In this document: positions 16,188 to 24,935 of the stretch, one piece after another
Layout: each line of letters starts with the position of its first letter
How positions within the stretch are numbered: position 1 is the first letter of the stretch
Assembly (NCBI RefSeq): GCF_026339995.1
Contig: NZ_JAPEPT010000003.1
Location: 806,001 to 870,000, forward strand
Length of the DNA: 64,000 nt
From: Streptomyces sp. NBC_01481
GTDB taxonomy: Bacteria; Actinomycetota; Actinomycetes; Streptomycetales; Streptomycetaceae
Direction: 5' to 3'
Program-made: the position numbers and the translations under genes
Notes under the pieces: generated by a model
Database searches by the model: none
What the model saw: the letters and a program-made list of their open reading frames with translations, nothing else
Told to the model about the DNA's origin: nothing

Positions 16188-17000
16188 TCACGCCTCGTCG
16201 AGGAGGCGATCGCGCAGCCGTTCCCGGGTCTCGGCGCTCACGTTCAAGCCTTCGCTGAGGTAGCGCTCGGTGTCGCCCCAGGTCTGCTGGATCGTTTCGA
16301 AGGCCGCGTTCAGATACTCGGCGCGCGCGTCGAAGAGGGGGGCGAGCAGTTGCATCACTTCGGGGGACATCGCGGCCGGAGAGTTGTCGCCGCGGCGGAC
16401 CAGGTAACGGCGGTGCGGGTCATTGGACTTGAGGTAGTCCGCCTGAATGGCGTCCCGCTCGACACCGACCGCGAGCAGCGAGACCGCTATGGACAGACCG
16501 GCCCGGTCCTTGCCCGCCGCGCAGTGCATCAGCGCCGGGACGCTGTCCTCCGCCAGTGCGTGCAGGACCCTGCTGTGCTCGGCGGTGCGCTCCTTGATGA
16601 TCCTCCGGTACGACGCCGACATCCGGCCGGCCGCCTTCCCGTCCGCGAGGATCGAGCGCAGCTGGTCGAGATCGCCGTCCCGGACCATCTTCCAGAACTC
16701 CGCGCCGTCGGCCGGGTCGGTGAGTGGCAGATTCACATTGCGCACGCCGGCCAGCTCGACGTCCGGGCCCTCAAGACGCATGTCGGCCGCATTGCGGAAG
16801 TCGAAGATCGTGTGCAGACCGAGCGTGGCCAGGAACGAGGCGTCCGACTCGGTGGCATGGGCCAGATGACCGCTGCGGAAGAGCCGGCCGTGCAGCACCC
16901 GCCTGCCGTCCACGGTCGGCAGGCCGCCCACATCACGGAAATTGCGCACTCCGGTCAGCTCGGGCTCTGTCGAGGGGGCCTGCGGCAGTTGCTGCGTCAC
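16188..17000 (-). CDS. Tyrosine/serine protein phosphatase, DSP/lipid-phosphatase-like
   Basis: 270 aa on the minus strand, ending 19 bp from the small membrane protein on the other strand. The catalytic P-loop HCAAGKDRAG (Cys near residue 159) matches CxxGKDR of the Y_phosphatase3 family (actinobacterial PtpB-type). The N-terminal GVRNFRDVGGLPT is also diagnostic. These enzymes dephosphorylate phosphotyrosine and sometimes phosphoserine or phosphoinositides; the substrate cannot be told here. No signal peptide is seen. Confidence 0.88.
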   Translation of the reverse strand: MTQQLPQAPSTEPELTGVRNFRDVGGLPTVDGRRVLHGRLFRSGHLAHATESDASFLATLGLHTIFDFRNAADMRLEGPDVELAGVRNVNLPLTDPADGAEFWKMVRDGDLDQLRSILADGKAAGRMSASYRRIIKERTAEHSRVLHALAEDSVPALMHCAAGKDRAGLSIAVSLLAVGVERDAIQADYLKSNDPHRRYLVRRGDNSPAAMSPEVMQLLAPLFDARAEYLNAAFETIQQTWGDTERYLSEGLNVSAETRERLRDRLLDEA

Positions 17001-17181
17001 GTGGGCTCCTGAGGTGACTGCCGTCGGCGCTCCTCGCCGACGATGGCGCTTTCCCGACGATACGACATCGCTTTAGCGGGCAATCATTTCGATCTGTCGC
17101 CTCAAGGGCGTTGCACGGGCGGCGACTCCCATCGGATGATGTTCGAGCCTGTGCGGACCTGTGAGTATCTGAGGGGCCGGG

Positions 17182-19287
17182 ATGATCGAGAGCGTTGGCG
17201 ACGGACGTACGTGGGTCCTCTCCGGACCGACGAGCAGTTACGCACTCCACCTCACGGACGACGACGAGCTGCTGCATCTGCACTGGGGGCCACGGATCAC
17301 GGGCTCCGACGCCGAGGCACTCGCGGCACAGGGCCTGCCGCCGTACTGGCCGTTCGAGTCCCGGCTCGACGGGCACGAGGAGTATCCGGTCGAGGGCGGC
17401 CCCCGTTTCGTACGCCCGGCGCTGTCCGTCCGTACGGCCGAGGTGCGCGGCACCGAGTGGACCTTCGCCCGGGCCGCGGTGGACGACGACGAGCTGCGCC
17501 TGCGCTTCACGGACGTCGTGCACGGACTCGGTCTCACCCTGCACCACCGGATGCGTGACGACGCCGATGTGATCGAGCGCTGGGTCACCGTTGCCCATGA
17601 GGGCGAGGGACCCGATCTGGAGCTGCTGAGGGCCGATGCGGCCGCCTGGACGCTGCCGCAGCGCGACTGCTGGCGGCTCAGCCAGCTGCACGGCCGGTGG
17701 GCCGCCGAATCCCTGCTCGTACGGTCGGAACTGACATACGGGGAGAAGGTGATCGGCAGCCGCCGCGGCCACACCGGGCATCAGCATCTGCCGTGGGTGG
17801 CGCTGGACGCCGAGGGGACCACCGAGGAGCGCGGCGAGGTGTACGGAGTGGCGCTCGGCTGGTCCGGATCGTGGCGGATCTGCGTACAGCAACTGCCCGA
17901 CGGCCTGGTGCAGATCACCGGCGGGGCGGGCTACGACAACGCAGGGCTCGTGCGGCTCGCGCCCGGGCAGTCCTACACCTCGCCCGTCTTCGCCGGGCTG
18001 TGGAGCGACGGCGGCTTCGGCGGAGCCAGCCGGGCCTGGCACGCCTGGCAGCTGGCGCACGTCATTCCGGACGCCGCGACCGAACGGCCGGTCCTCTACA
18101 ACTCCTGGGAGGCCACCGGCTTCGACATCTCCGAGGAGCAGCAGCGGGCGCTCGCGCATCGGGCTGCGGCCATGGGTGTCGAGCTGTTCGTCGTCGACGA
18201 CGCCTGGTTCGGGCGGCGCACCAGCGACCGTGCCGGCCTTGGCGACTGGACCCCCAACGCCGAGCGCTTCCCGAAGGGCCTGGGGCCGCTCGCGGGCGAA
18301 GTGCACGCGCTGGGCATGGAGTTCGGGATCTGGGTCGAGCCGGAAATGGTCAACGCCGACAGTGATCTCTACCGGGCGCACCCCGACTGGGTGCAGCACC
18401 ATCCGGGCCGCGCCAGGACCGAATTCCGCCATCAGCTGGTACTGAATCTCGCCCGCCGGGACGTGCAGGACTACCTGTGGGAGCAATTGGACACCCTGCT
18501 GACCAATGCCCCCATCGACTATGTGAAATGGGATTTCAACCGCTGTTTCACGGACGTGGGCTGGCCCGGTGAGGAGTACCCGCAGAAGCTGTGGGTCGAG
18601 CATGTCCACGCGTTGTACGCACTGCTGGACCGGCTGCGGGCGGCGCATCCCTCCGTCGCCTTCGAGTCCTGCTCGGGCGGCGGCGGCCGGATCGATCTCG
18701 GCATCCTCGCGCGTACCGACCAGGTGTGGACCTCGGACAACACCGACCCGCTGGACCGGCTCGCCATCCAGTGGGGTTTCACCCAGCTGCACCCGGCTCG
18801 GGTCATGGCCGCCTGGGTCACCGACAGCCCCAATGTCCAGCTCAACGGCCGGGTCAGTACGCTGCGCTTCCGCTTCGTCAGCGCGATGGCCGGGGTGCTC
18901 GGAATCGGCGGCGACCTCACCGAGTGGACCGACGAGGAGCTCGCCGAGGCGCGCGGCTGGGTGGAGCTCTACAAGAAGATCAGGCCGCTGGTGCAGCACG
19001 GCGAGCTGTACCGGCTGCGCGCGCCCGAGGGCGGGCTCGGCGCCGTTCAGTACGTACGCGGCGAGGAGACCGTCGTCCTCGCCTGGCTGCAGGCGCAGCA
19101 CTACGGCGAACAGCCGCCGCGGCTCAGACTGCGCGGTCTCGATCCTGCGGCGGTCTACGAGTGCCCGGACACGGGCGCCCTGCACCGTGGGTCGGTACTG
19201 CTGCACCACGGGCTGTACACGGGACTCAGGGGTGATCTGGACGCCACGGTGATCCGGCTGCGGCGGCTCGGGCAGAGGCAACCGTGA
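17182..19287 (+). CDS. Alpha-galactosidase, GH36
   Basis: 701 aa. The N-terminal beta-supersandwich is followed by a TIM barrel. The nucleophile is in YVKWDFNR (Asp near residue 450) and the acid/base in WTSDNTDPLDRL (Asp near 520); SCSGGGGRIDLG is also conserved. It hydrolyses terminal alpha-1,6-linked galactose from raffinose-type sugars or galactomannan. No signal peptide is visible, so it probably acts on imported oligosaccharides. No sugar transporter or regulator adjoins it. The short gap to the divergent phosphatase (17001-17181) must hold both promoters. Confidence 0.93.
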   Translation: MIESVGDGRTWVLSGPTSSYALHLTDDDELLHLHWGPRITGSDAEALAAQGLPPYWPFESRLDGHEEYPVEGGPRFVRPALSVRTAEVRGTEWTFARAAVDDDELRLRFTDVVHGLGLTLHHRMRDDADVIERWVTVAHEGEGPDLELLRADAAAWTLPQRDCWRLSQLHGRWAAESLLVRSELTYGEKVIGSRRGHTGHQHLPWVALDAEGTTEERGEVYGVALGWSGSWRICVQQLPDGLVQITGGAGYDNAGLVRLAPGQSYTSPVFAGLWSDGGFGGASRAWHAWQLAHVIPDAATERPVLYNSWEATGFDISEEQQRALAHRAAAMGVELFVVDDAWFGRRTSDRAGLGDWTPNAERFPKGLGPLAGEVHALGMEFGIWVEPEMVNADSDLYRAHPDWVQHHPGRARTEFRHQLVLNLARRDVQDYLWEQLDTLLTNAPIDYVKWDFNRCFTDVGWPGEEYPQKLWVEHVHALYALLDRLRAAHPSVAFESCSGGGGRIDLGILARTDQVWTSDNTDPLDRLAIQWGFTQLHPARVMAAWVTDSPNVQLNGRVSTLRFRFVSAMAGVLGIGGDLTEWTDEELAEARGWVELYKKIRPLVQHGELYRLRAPEGGLGAVQYVRGEETVVLAWLQAQHYGEQPPRLRLRGLDPAAVYECPDTGALHRGSVLLHHGLYTGLRGDLDATVIRLRRLGQRQP

Positions 19288-19660
19288 CTGACAGGTCCGG
19301 AGAATACGCACGAAAAGGGACAATCGGCCGCCGTGGAATTTCTCGGTAATGGCAGATCCGAGGGAAAAGTGAGCCCGATCGGTCGATAGTCATCAAATGG
19401 TGCTTCTGTCCGAATTGGACGGTTCGATATAACCTGCCCCGTCTGCAATGGAGATGGGGCATGCGTCGTGAGCAGGATCATATTTGTGACGGTGTGTGGT
19501 GGCGTGACGGATACGAAATCCGTTGCCTGGCGGGACAGGGAAGATCATTGATTGACGGAGCGTAACGGGAATTCTCCGGCGATATCACGCCGACTCGTGA
19601 TCCGTAATTGCGGTGGCTTGTTCCGATCGGCTCGGCTCGCTTACGTTCACGGCAATCCGG
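19288..19660. other. Non-coding leader, AT-richer than surroundings
   Basis: About 370 bp with no convincing gene, clearly lower in G+C than flanking coding DNA. It probably contains the promoter for the riboswitch-M23 transcript. No -10/-35 pair stands out. Short ORFs here have atypical codon use and are rejected. Confidence 0.5.
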
Positions 19661-19836
19661 ACGGACCGCCAAATCCTGCCGCCGCCCGGAATTCGAACCC
19701 ACCCACGTGTGGCAGGAGCGGGGGACCCAGGTAGTACGCCGATTCCGCACTTCCGGAACGGCTCGGGGTTAAGCAGCGCAACCGCGCGGCCGGGCATCTC
19801 CAGCCCGAACCCGACAGCTCACCTCGCCGGCGCCGG
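19661..19836 (+). promoter_or_regulatory. ydaO (c-di-AMP) riboswitch
   Basis: The segment carries the conserved blocks of the actinobacterial ydaO aptamer: GACCGCCAAATCCTGCCGCC near the 5' end, GGCAGGAGCGGGGGACCCAG at about 19711-19730, GGGGTTAAGC in the middle, and GGGCATCTC...CCCGAACCCGACAGCTCACCTCG near the 3' end. It ends about 14 nt before the start of a LysM/M23 peptidoglycan hydrolase, the classical streptomycete target class. Known ydaO elements switch expression off when c-di-AMP binds. The ends are approximate; covariance-model search would fix them. Confidence 0.88.
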
Positions 19837-19849
19837 AGAGGAAAGCGCC

Positions 19850-20815
19850 ATGCCCGCAAAGGGTAAGCACCGCCGTCCCAAGACCAGCCCGATCACCCGC
19901 GGTTTCGTCGCAGCGGGCACAAGTGGCGCCGCCATCGCGATCCCGCTCATGGGTGCCACCGGGGCCCACGCCGCGGGCAAGACCGCCCCCGTCGCGACCT
20001 CGTCGCACACGGCGGTGACCGCCGCCGCGGCACCGGCCGCGTACAAGGCCCCGCACAAGCCGGCCGCCGCACCCACGACGTACTCCGTCGTCGCCGGCGA
20101 CTATCTCTCCAAGATCGCGGACGAGCACAATGTCCGCGGTGGCTGGAAGAAGCTGTACGAGGACAACCGCGAGCGGGTCGGTGACAACCCCTCGCTGATC
20201 CACCCGGGCCTCAAGCTCACCCTCGGCGCCAAGTCGCAGGCGAAGGCTCCCGAGAAGTCGCAGCACCGCGAGAAGAGCCAGGACCGGACCGCCACCAAGA
20301 CCGCGTCCAAGGCTGCCACCAAGGCCGCCACCAAGACCGTGTCCAAGGCCGTCTCCAAGGCCTCCACGGACTCCGGCGCGGCGAAGAGCGCCCCGCAGAC
20401 CAGCAGCTCCGGGTTCACGACCCCCCTCGACGGCGCGACCGTCATCACGCCGTACCACCTCTCGGGCTCCATGTGGTCCAGCGGCTACCACACCGGTGTG
20501 GACTTCGCGGCCTCCACCGGCACCACGGTCAAGGCCGTCGGCCCGGGCACCGTCGTCTCCGCCGGGTGGGGCGGCGCGTACGGCAACGAGGTCGTCATCC
20601 AGCACAGCGACGGCAGCTACTCGCAGTACGCCCACCTCTCCTCCCTGGCCGTCTCCGCCGGCCAGAGCGTGAGCGGCGGCCAGCAGATCGGCCTCTCCGG
20701 CTCCACCGGCAACTCCACAGGACCGCACCTGCACTTCGAGATCCGCACCGGCCCGAGCTACGGCTCGGACATCGACCCGCTGGCCTACCTGCGCCAGCAC
20801 GGCGTCACCGTCTGA
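19850..20815 (+). CDS. Secreted LysM-M23 peptidoglycan hydrolase
   Basis: 321 aa; ATG 19850 follows GGAGAGGAAAG, while the frame extending to 19613 is the riboswitch. A signal peptide (basic KGKHRRPK, hydrophobic core, AHA cleavage site near residue 42) is followed by LysM (YSVVAGDYLSKIADEHN near 78), a Lys/Thr/Ala linker rich in KAATK/KTASK repeats, and an M23 domain with Zn ligands in YHTGVDFAA and GPHLHFEI. It should cleave peptidoglycan cross-bridges outside the cell. The riboswitch links its level to c-di-AMP, as for Rpf-type wall hydrolases. Confidence 0.93.
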   Translation: MPAKGKHRRPKTSPITRGFVAAGTSGAAIAIPLMGATGAHAAGKTAPVATSSHTAVTAAAAPAAYKAPHKPAAAPTTYSVVAGDYLSKIADEHNVRGGWKKLYEDNRERVGDNPSLIHPGLKLTLGAKSQAKAPEKSQHREKSQDRTATKTASKAATKAATKTVSKAVSKASTDSGAAKSAPQTSSSGFTTPLDGATVITPYHLSGSMWSSGYHTGVDFAASTGTTVKAVGPGTVVSAGWGGAYGNEVVIQHSDGSYSQYAHLSSLAVSAGQSVSGGQQIGLSGSTGNSTGPHLHFEIRTGPSYGSDIDPLAYLRQHGVTV

Positions 20816-20952
20816 CGCCCGTCCGACGCCCGTCCGGCGCGGCGATCACGCTCTCGTCCCCTCGTGCCGCAGCCCGCGGCGCGGGGGGATGCGGCGTATT
20901 CCGCCGTGGACAAATCTTGAGCGGTGGCAAAGATCACCCCTCGTCAACCCCT

Positions 20953-20988
20953 CCTTACGGTCGCGTAGGTCACATACGTAAGGGGAGG
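20953..20988 (+). promoter_or_regulatory. Possible ribosome-site-sequestering hairpin before the SGNH gene
   Basis: CCTTACG (20953-20959) pairs with CGTAAGG (20977-20983), whose last bases form the start of GGGGAGG, the Shine-Dalgarno site of the gene at 20999. The stem is short, so this is a weak prediction. Confidence 0.25.
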
Positions 20989-20998
20989 ATCAGTACTT

Positions 20999-21790
20999 GT
21001 GGCAGACGATTCGAGAACAGAGATCAGCGGCGGATTCGGGTCGTACGCGGCGATCGGTGACAGCTTCACCGAAGGCGTCGGCGACCCGGGCCCCGACGGG
21101 ATGTACGTCGGCTGGGCGGACCGGTTCGCGGTCCTGCTCGACGACCGGATGCCGGAGCACACCTTCAGGTACGCCAACCTCGCCGTGCGTGGGCGCCTCC
21201 TCGACCAGATCGTCGAGGAACAGGTGCCAAGGGCCATGGAACTGGCCCCGGATCTGGTGACGTTCTGCGCGGGCGGCAATGACATCATCCGGCCCGGCAC
21301 CGACCCGGACGACGTGGCCGAGCGCTTCGAGCGCGCGGTCGCCGACCTCACCGGCGCCGTCGGGACGGTCATGGTGACCACCGGCTTCGACACCCGCGGG
21401 GTGCCGGTGCTGCGCCATCTCCGCGGCAAGATCGCCATGTACACCGCACATGTACGGGCCATCGCCGACCGCTACGACTGTCCCGTACTCGATCTGTGGT
21501 CGCTCAGGTCCGTCCAGGACCGGCGCGCCTGGGACGCCGACCGGCTCCATCTGTCGCCCGAGGGGCACACCCGGGTCGCGCTGCGCGCCGCCCAGGTCCT
21601 CGGCATCGAGGTGCCCGCCGAGCCCGACCAGCCGTGGCCGCCGCTGCCGCCCCGTGGCACGCTCGATGTGCGCCGCGACGACATCCAGTGGGCGCGGGAG
21701 CATCTCGTGCCGTGGATCGGCCGCCGGCTGCGCGGCGAGAGCTCCGGCGACCACGTGGAGGCCAAGCGGCCGAATCTGCTGCCCCTGTGA
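20999..21790 (+). CDS. SGNH/GDSL-family hydrolase
   Basis: 263 aa, GTG start after GGGGAGG. Block I AAIGDSFTEG puts the catalytic Ser near residue 22, TFCAGGNDI is block III (GxND) and DADRLHLSPEGH is block V (DxxH). SGNH enzymes are esterases, lipases or acyl/acetyl-xylan-type deacylases; the substrate is not evident. No signal peptide, so it is cytoplasmic. It converges with the PfkB kinase gene after a 50-bp gap. Confidence 0.9.
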   Translation: MADDSRTEISGGFGSYAAIGDSFTEGVGDPGPDGMYVGWADRFAVLLDDRMPEHTFRYANLAVRGRLLDQIVEEQVPRAMELAPDLVTFCAGGNDIIRPGTDPDDVAERFERAVADLTGAVGTVMVTTGFDTRGVPVLRHLRGKIAMYTAHVRAIADRYDCPVLDLWSLRSVQDRRAWDADRLHLSPEGHTRVALRAAQVLGIEVPAEPDQPWPPLPPRGTLDVRRDDIQWAREHLVPWIGRRLRGESSGDHVEAKRPNLLPL

Positions 21791-21839
21791 CAGCGGCGGG
21801 GTGAACACGGGGTCGGTCCGGTGGCCCCGCGGCCGGCTG

Positions 21840-22778
21840 TCAGGTCTGTGCCGCCAGGAGTTCCGCCGCGCCGATCAGCGCCGTACTGCCCTCGCCCGTA
21901 CAGGCGTGCGCGCCCGCCAGCGCGCCGAGCCGGGCGCTCTGCTCCAGATCACGGCCGGCCAGCCGCCCGTAGAGAAAGCCGCAGACATACGCGTCGCCCG
22001 CGCCGTTGGAGTCCACCACCCGGGCGCGAGGCGCCACCGCGGGGACCGGCCGCGGGGTGCTGCTGCCGTCGCGGGTCAGGAGATACGAGCCTCCCGCACC
22101 GGCCGTCGCGATCACGGCCTCGGCCCGTCCGTCGCGCAGGATCTCCCGCATCACCGACGCGATCCGCTCGCCCGCGCCCGCCGCACTGAGGAAGACCAGG
22201 TCCGAGCGGAGCGCGAACTCCCGGTGGTGGTCGGCCAGTCCGTCCCAGTCGTGCAGATCGGTGGAGACCGGGACGCCCAGCTTCTCGATGTCGTCGTACA
22301 GGAACCGCGCGAAGTTCACGATCGAGAGATGGACATGGCGGGCCCGGCTCAGATGGGGGAGGTAGACCTCGCGCGGCATGCGCAACTCCTCAGGATCGCG
22401 GGCGTCGTAGAACGACATCCGGCGGCCCGAGGGATCGACGAGATTGACCGCGCGCCGGGTACCGGCGGGGGAGATGAGTGGCTCGAAGTCCACCCCGCCT
22501 GCGGCGATCCGGTCCTGGACCTGGCGTCCGGGCCAGTCGTCGCCGATGTAGTCGAGGAGCGTGACCTTCAGTCCCAGTGCCCGGCAGCCGAGTGCCACAT
22601 TGCCGCCGGTGTGGCCGGGCCATTCGCGGATCGGGCCGACGCCGACGGAGTCGGCGAGCGGAACCGGCAGGGAGTCGACGCGGACGACCGTGTCGACGCC
22701 GCTGCCGCCGACGACCAGCACATCCTGTGTGTTGTAGGGGAGTTGATCGGTCTGCTGATGCTGCGAGGGGTGAGACAC
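21840..22778 (-). CDS. PfkB-family carbohydrate/nucleoside kinase
   Basis: 312 aa, GTG start. GHTGGNVALGCRALG is the N-terminal PfkB signature (GGNxAN-like) and VVDSNGAGDAYVCGFLYG the C-terminal one with the catalytic Asp (usually DTxGAGD). The fold phosphorylates sugars such as ribose or fructose, or nucleosides; the precise substrate is unknown. It is divergent from nothing and is followed on the same strand by the convergent SGNH gene. A TetR gene is upstream on the same strand, 49 bp away. Confidence 0.88.
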   Translation of the reverse strand: MSHPSQHQQTDQLPYNTQDVLVVGGSGVDTVVRVDSLPVPLADSVGVGPIREWPGHTGGNVALGCRALGLKVTLLDYIGDDWPGRQVQDRIAAGGVDFEPLISPAGTRRAVNLVDPSGRRMSFYDARDPEELRMPREVYLPHLSRARHVHLSIVNFARFLYDDIEKLGVPVSTDLHDWDGLADHHREFALRSDLVFLSAAGAGERIASVMREILRDGRAEAVIATAGAGGSYLLTRDGSSTPRPVPAVAPRARVVDSNGAGDAYVCGFLYGRLAGRDLEQSARLGALAGAHACTGEGSTALIGAAELLAAQT

Positions 22779-22827
22779 AGTCGCCCAGTATGACTGCCCA
22801 GCCGGTTCGGCGTACCGGCGGGCGGGG

Positions 22828-23448
22828 TCAGCGTGCTACGGCTGTCAGCGCCTCGCGTTCCACCCCGAGCTCACGGGCCAGCGCCTCGTCGGTCCACTCC
22901 AGCATCGCGGCACGCGAGAGCGATCCCGCGTACGAGGTCATCTGCACGGCGAGCCCGTCCAGAAAAGCCGTCAGCCGCCAGGCCGTTGCCGCGGGGTCCT
23001 CGCACGGGAACTCGCCGGCCGCCGCGCCCTCCGCGATGACCTCGGTCAGCGCGGCCTTCCACTGCTGGTCGAGATCGCGGGCCACCTCGCGCAGCGCGGG
23101 TTCACGCAGTGCGGCTGCCCAGCCCTCGATCCACAGGCGCCAGCCCTTGGCCGTCCCCGTCGGCGCGTACCAGCGGACCGCGGCGCGCAGCCGGCGCAGC
23201 GCTGTGGTGCGGCGTCCCAGCAGTTTGCGCAGATGGGCGAGATCGCCGTCGGCGGCATACGCGAAGGCCGCGGCGACGAGCTTCTCCTTGGTCGAGAAGT
23301 GGTAGAGGACCAGGGCGTTGCTCACCCCCAGCGCGGAGGCGACATCGGCGATCCGTACGGCCGCCACGCCGTGTTCCTCGATCTGCTCGACGGCGGCGCC
23401 GAGCAGTTCCTCACGCCTCTCCGCCACGTTCAACCGGACTCTGGCCAC
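22828..23448 (-). CDS. TetR-family transcriptional regulator
   Basis: 206 aa, GTG start. The N-terminal TetR HTH is complete (VRIADVASALGVSNALVLYHFSTKEKL). The C-terminal domain (W, RLTAFLDGLAVQM) resembles BetI-like regulators. It lies just downstream of the truncated acyl-CoA ligase gene and may once have controlled that operon; 9 bp separate them. Ligand unknown. Confidence 0.88.
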   Translation of the reverse strand: MARVRLNVAERREELLGAAVEQIEEHGVAAVRIADVASALGVSNALVLYHFSTKEKLVAAAFAYAADGDLAHLRKLLGRRTTALRRLRAAVRWYAPTGTAKGWRLWIEGWAAALREPALREVARDLDQQWKAALTEVIAEGAAAGEFPCEDPAATAWRLTAFLDGLAVQMTSYAGSLSRAAMLEWTDEALARELGVEREALTAVAR

Positions 23449-23457
23449 GTGCTCACC

Positions 23458-23757
23458 CTACACAGCCGATCTTGGACGCGGCCCGTACACCGTGTGCTTG
23501 AGCGCGACGGCCCCGCCGGGGTGCACGAGCAGGGGATTCACCTCCAGTTCGGACAGCTCGGGATGTTCGGCGGCAGCCCGGGAGAGGGCGCACAGAGCGG
23601 CCGCCGCGGCGTCCAGGTGTACGGGCGGAGCACCGCGCGGGGCGCGCCCGGCGAGCGCCCCGGCCGCGAGCCAGTAACCCCACTTCTCCGGATTGTCCGA
23701 GGCACCGACGACGGCGACCGACCGCGGGTCGAAGAGGGCGTCGAGCCACGTCGTCAT
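23458..23757 (-). pseudogene. Internally deleted acetate/acyl-CoA ligase (NDP-forming)
   Basis: 99 codons. The N-terminal 36 residues (DPRSVAVVGASDNPEKWGYW) are the start of the CoA-binding domain of NDP-forming acyl-CoA synthetases. The rest (ELSELEVNPLLVHPGGAVAL) is the extreme C-terminus of the same family. The normal protein is around 700 aa, so some 600 residues are missing while the frame is kept. The start overlaps the preceding dehydrogenase stop by 4 nt, as in the intact operon. Catalysis is impossible: the phospho-His and ATP-grasp domains are gone. Confidence 0.75.
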
Positions 23758-24935
23758 CTGTACCGGCCGAAGCGCTCGGCGATGACCGGCAGCCGGTCGG
23801 CGACGATTGCGTGCGCGGCGGCGCGCGGGGTCGTCCCGTCCGCCTCGGCGCGCGCCAGCATCTGGCCGATCAGCGCCCTCATCGAGCGGCGGGTGTAGGC
23901 GAACGCCTCGTCCGCGTTGGCGTCGATGTCCCCGAACAGCGTCCACCACCACCACGCGTTGGTGCCGGAGTTGACGACGACATCGGGCAGCACGGTGATC
24001 CCGCGCCGCGCGAGCATCTCCTCGGCGTCCGGCAGCACCGGCATGTTCGCCGCTTCGACGACCAGGCGAGCCGTGATCTGGGCCTGGTTGGCCGAGTCGA
24101 CGGCGTACGAGACGGCCGCGGGGACCAGCACCTCCGCGTCGACGGACAGCCAGGCGTCGCCCGGCAGTTCCAGATCACCGGGCCGCAGAGCCGTACGGTC
24201 GACGGTGCCGTACGAGTCCCGCGCGGCCAGCAGCGCATCGACGTCCAGGCCGTCCGGGTTGGCCACGGTGCCCTTGATGTCGGCGACGGCGACGATCTTC
24301 AGCCCGGCGCGGGCGAGGAAGCGGGCGGTCGCGCCGCCCATGGTGCCGAGTCCCTGGACGGAGACGCGCGTTCCCTCGTACGGCACCCCCGCCCGGTCGA
24401 GCGCGACGAGGACCGACTCGGCGACGCCGCAGCCACCGACGAGCTCGTCGAGGCCGATGCCGTCGACCTCGACGGCGAAGGCGTCCGTGAGCCGCTTGCG
24501 CGCGGAGGCCTCGTCGTCGAGGAGGTGGTAGACGGCCTGGATGGAGGAGACGAGACCGGCCTCCTCGGCGGCGCGGTCGACGATGTCCTGGGTGAGGCCG
24601 AGGTCCTCGCCGGTGGTCCACATCGTCTCGATGTACGGGCGCACGGCGCGCAGATAGCGCACGAGGATCCCGTATGCCCGCGGGTCCTGCGGGTCGCAGT
24701 CGATGCCGCCCTTCGCACCGCCGAGCGGGATGTAGCGCCCGTCGGGGTTGTAGTGCAGGGCCTCCTTCATCGTCATCCCGCGGGCCAGCCCGGTCACCTC
24801 CTCCAGCGTGCAGCCCTCGCGCATACGCAGTCCGCCGCTGGACACCCCGCGAACGAGCCGGTCGATCACCAGATGGCCCTGGCGCCCGGTGACATGGTCG
24901 GTCCAGGTGAGCGACAGCAGGGGAGTGGTGGTCAT
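23754..24935 (-). CDS. Glu/Leu/Phe/Val-family amino acid dehydrogenase
   Basis: 393 aa; ATG 24935 overlaps the stop of the TPP enzyme (ATGA) and is preceded by GAGGAGA. A frame extends far upstream but lies antisense to nothing real and inside the TPP gene, so it is rejected. The catalytic Lys is in YIPLGGAKGGIDCDP; the dinucleotide-binding loop is VSVQGLGTMGGATARFLA near residue 190. It deaminates an amino acid oxidatively to the 2-oxo acid. Beside a TPP-dependent enzyme and acyl-CoA genes it probably served amino-acid or oxo-acid catabolism. Appears intact. Confidence 0.88.
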   Translation of the reverse strand: MTTTPLLSLTWTDHVTGRQGHLVIDRLVRGVSSGGLRMREGCTLEEVTGLARGMTMKEALHYNPDGRYIPLGGAKGGIDCDPQDPRAYGILVRYLRAVRPYIETMWTTGEDLGLTQDIVDRAAEEAGLVSSIQAVYHLLDDEASARKRLTDAFAVEVDGIGLDELVGGCGVAESVLVALDRAGVPYEGTRVSVQGLGTMGGATARFLARAGLKIVAVADIKGTVANPDGLDVDALLAARDSYGTVDRTALRPGDLELPGDAWLSVDAEVLVPAAVSYAVDSANQAQITARLVVEAANMPVLPDAEEMLARRGITVLPDVVVNSGTNAWWWWTLFGDIDANADEAFAYTRRSMRALIGQMLARAEADGTTPRAAAHAIVADRLPVIAERFGRYR

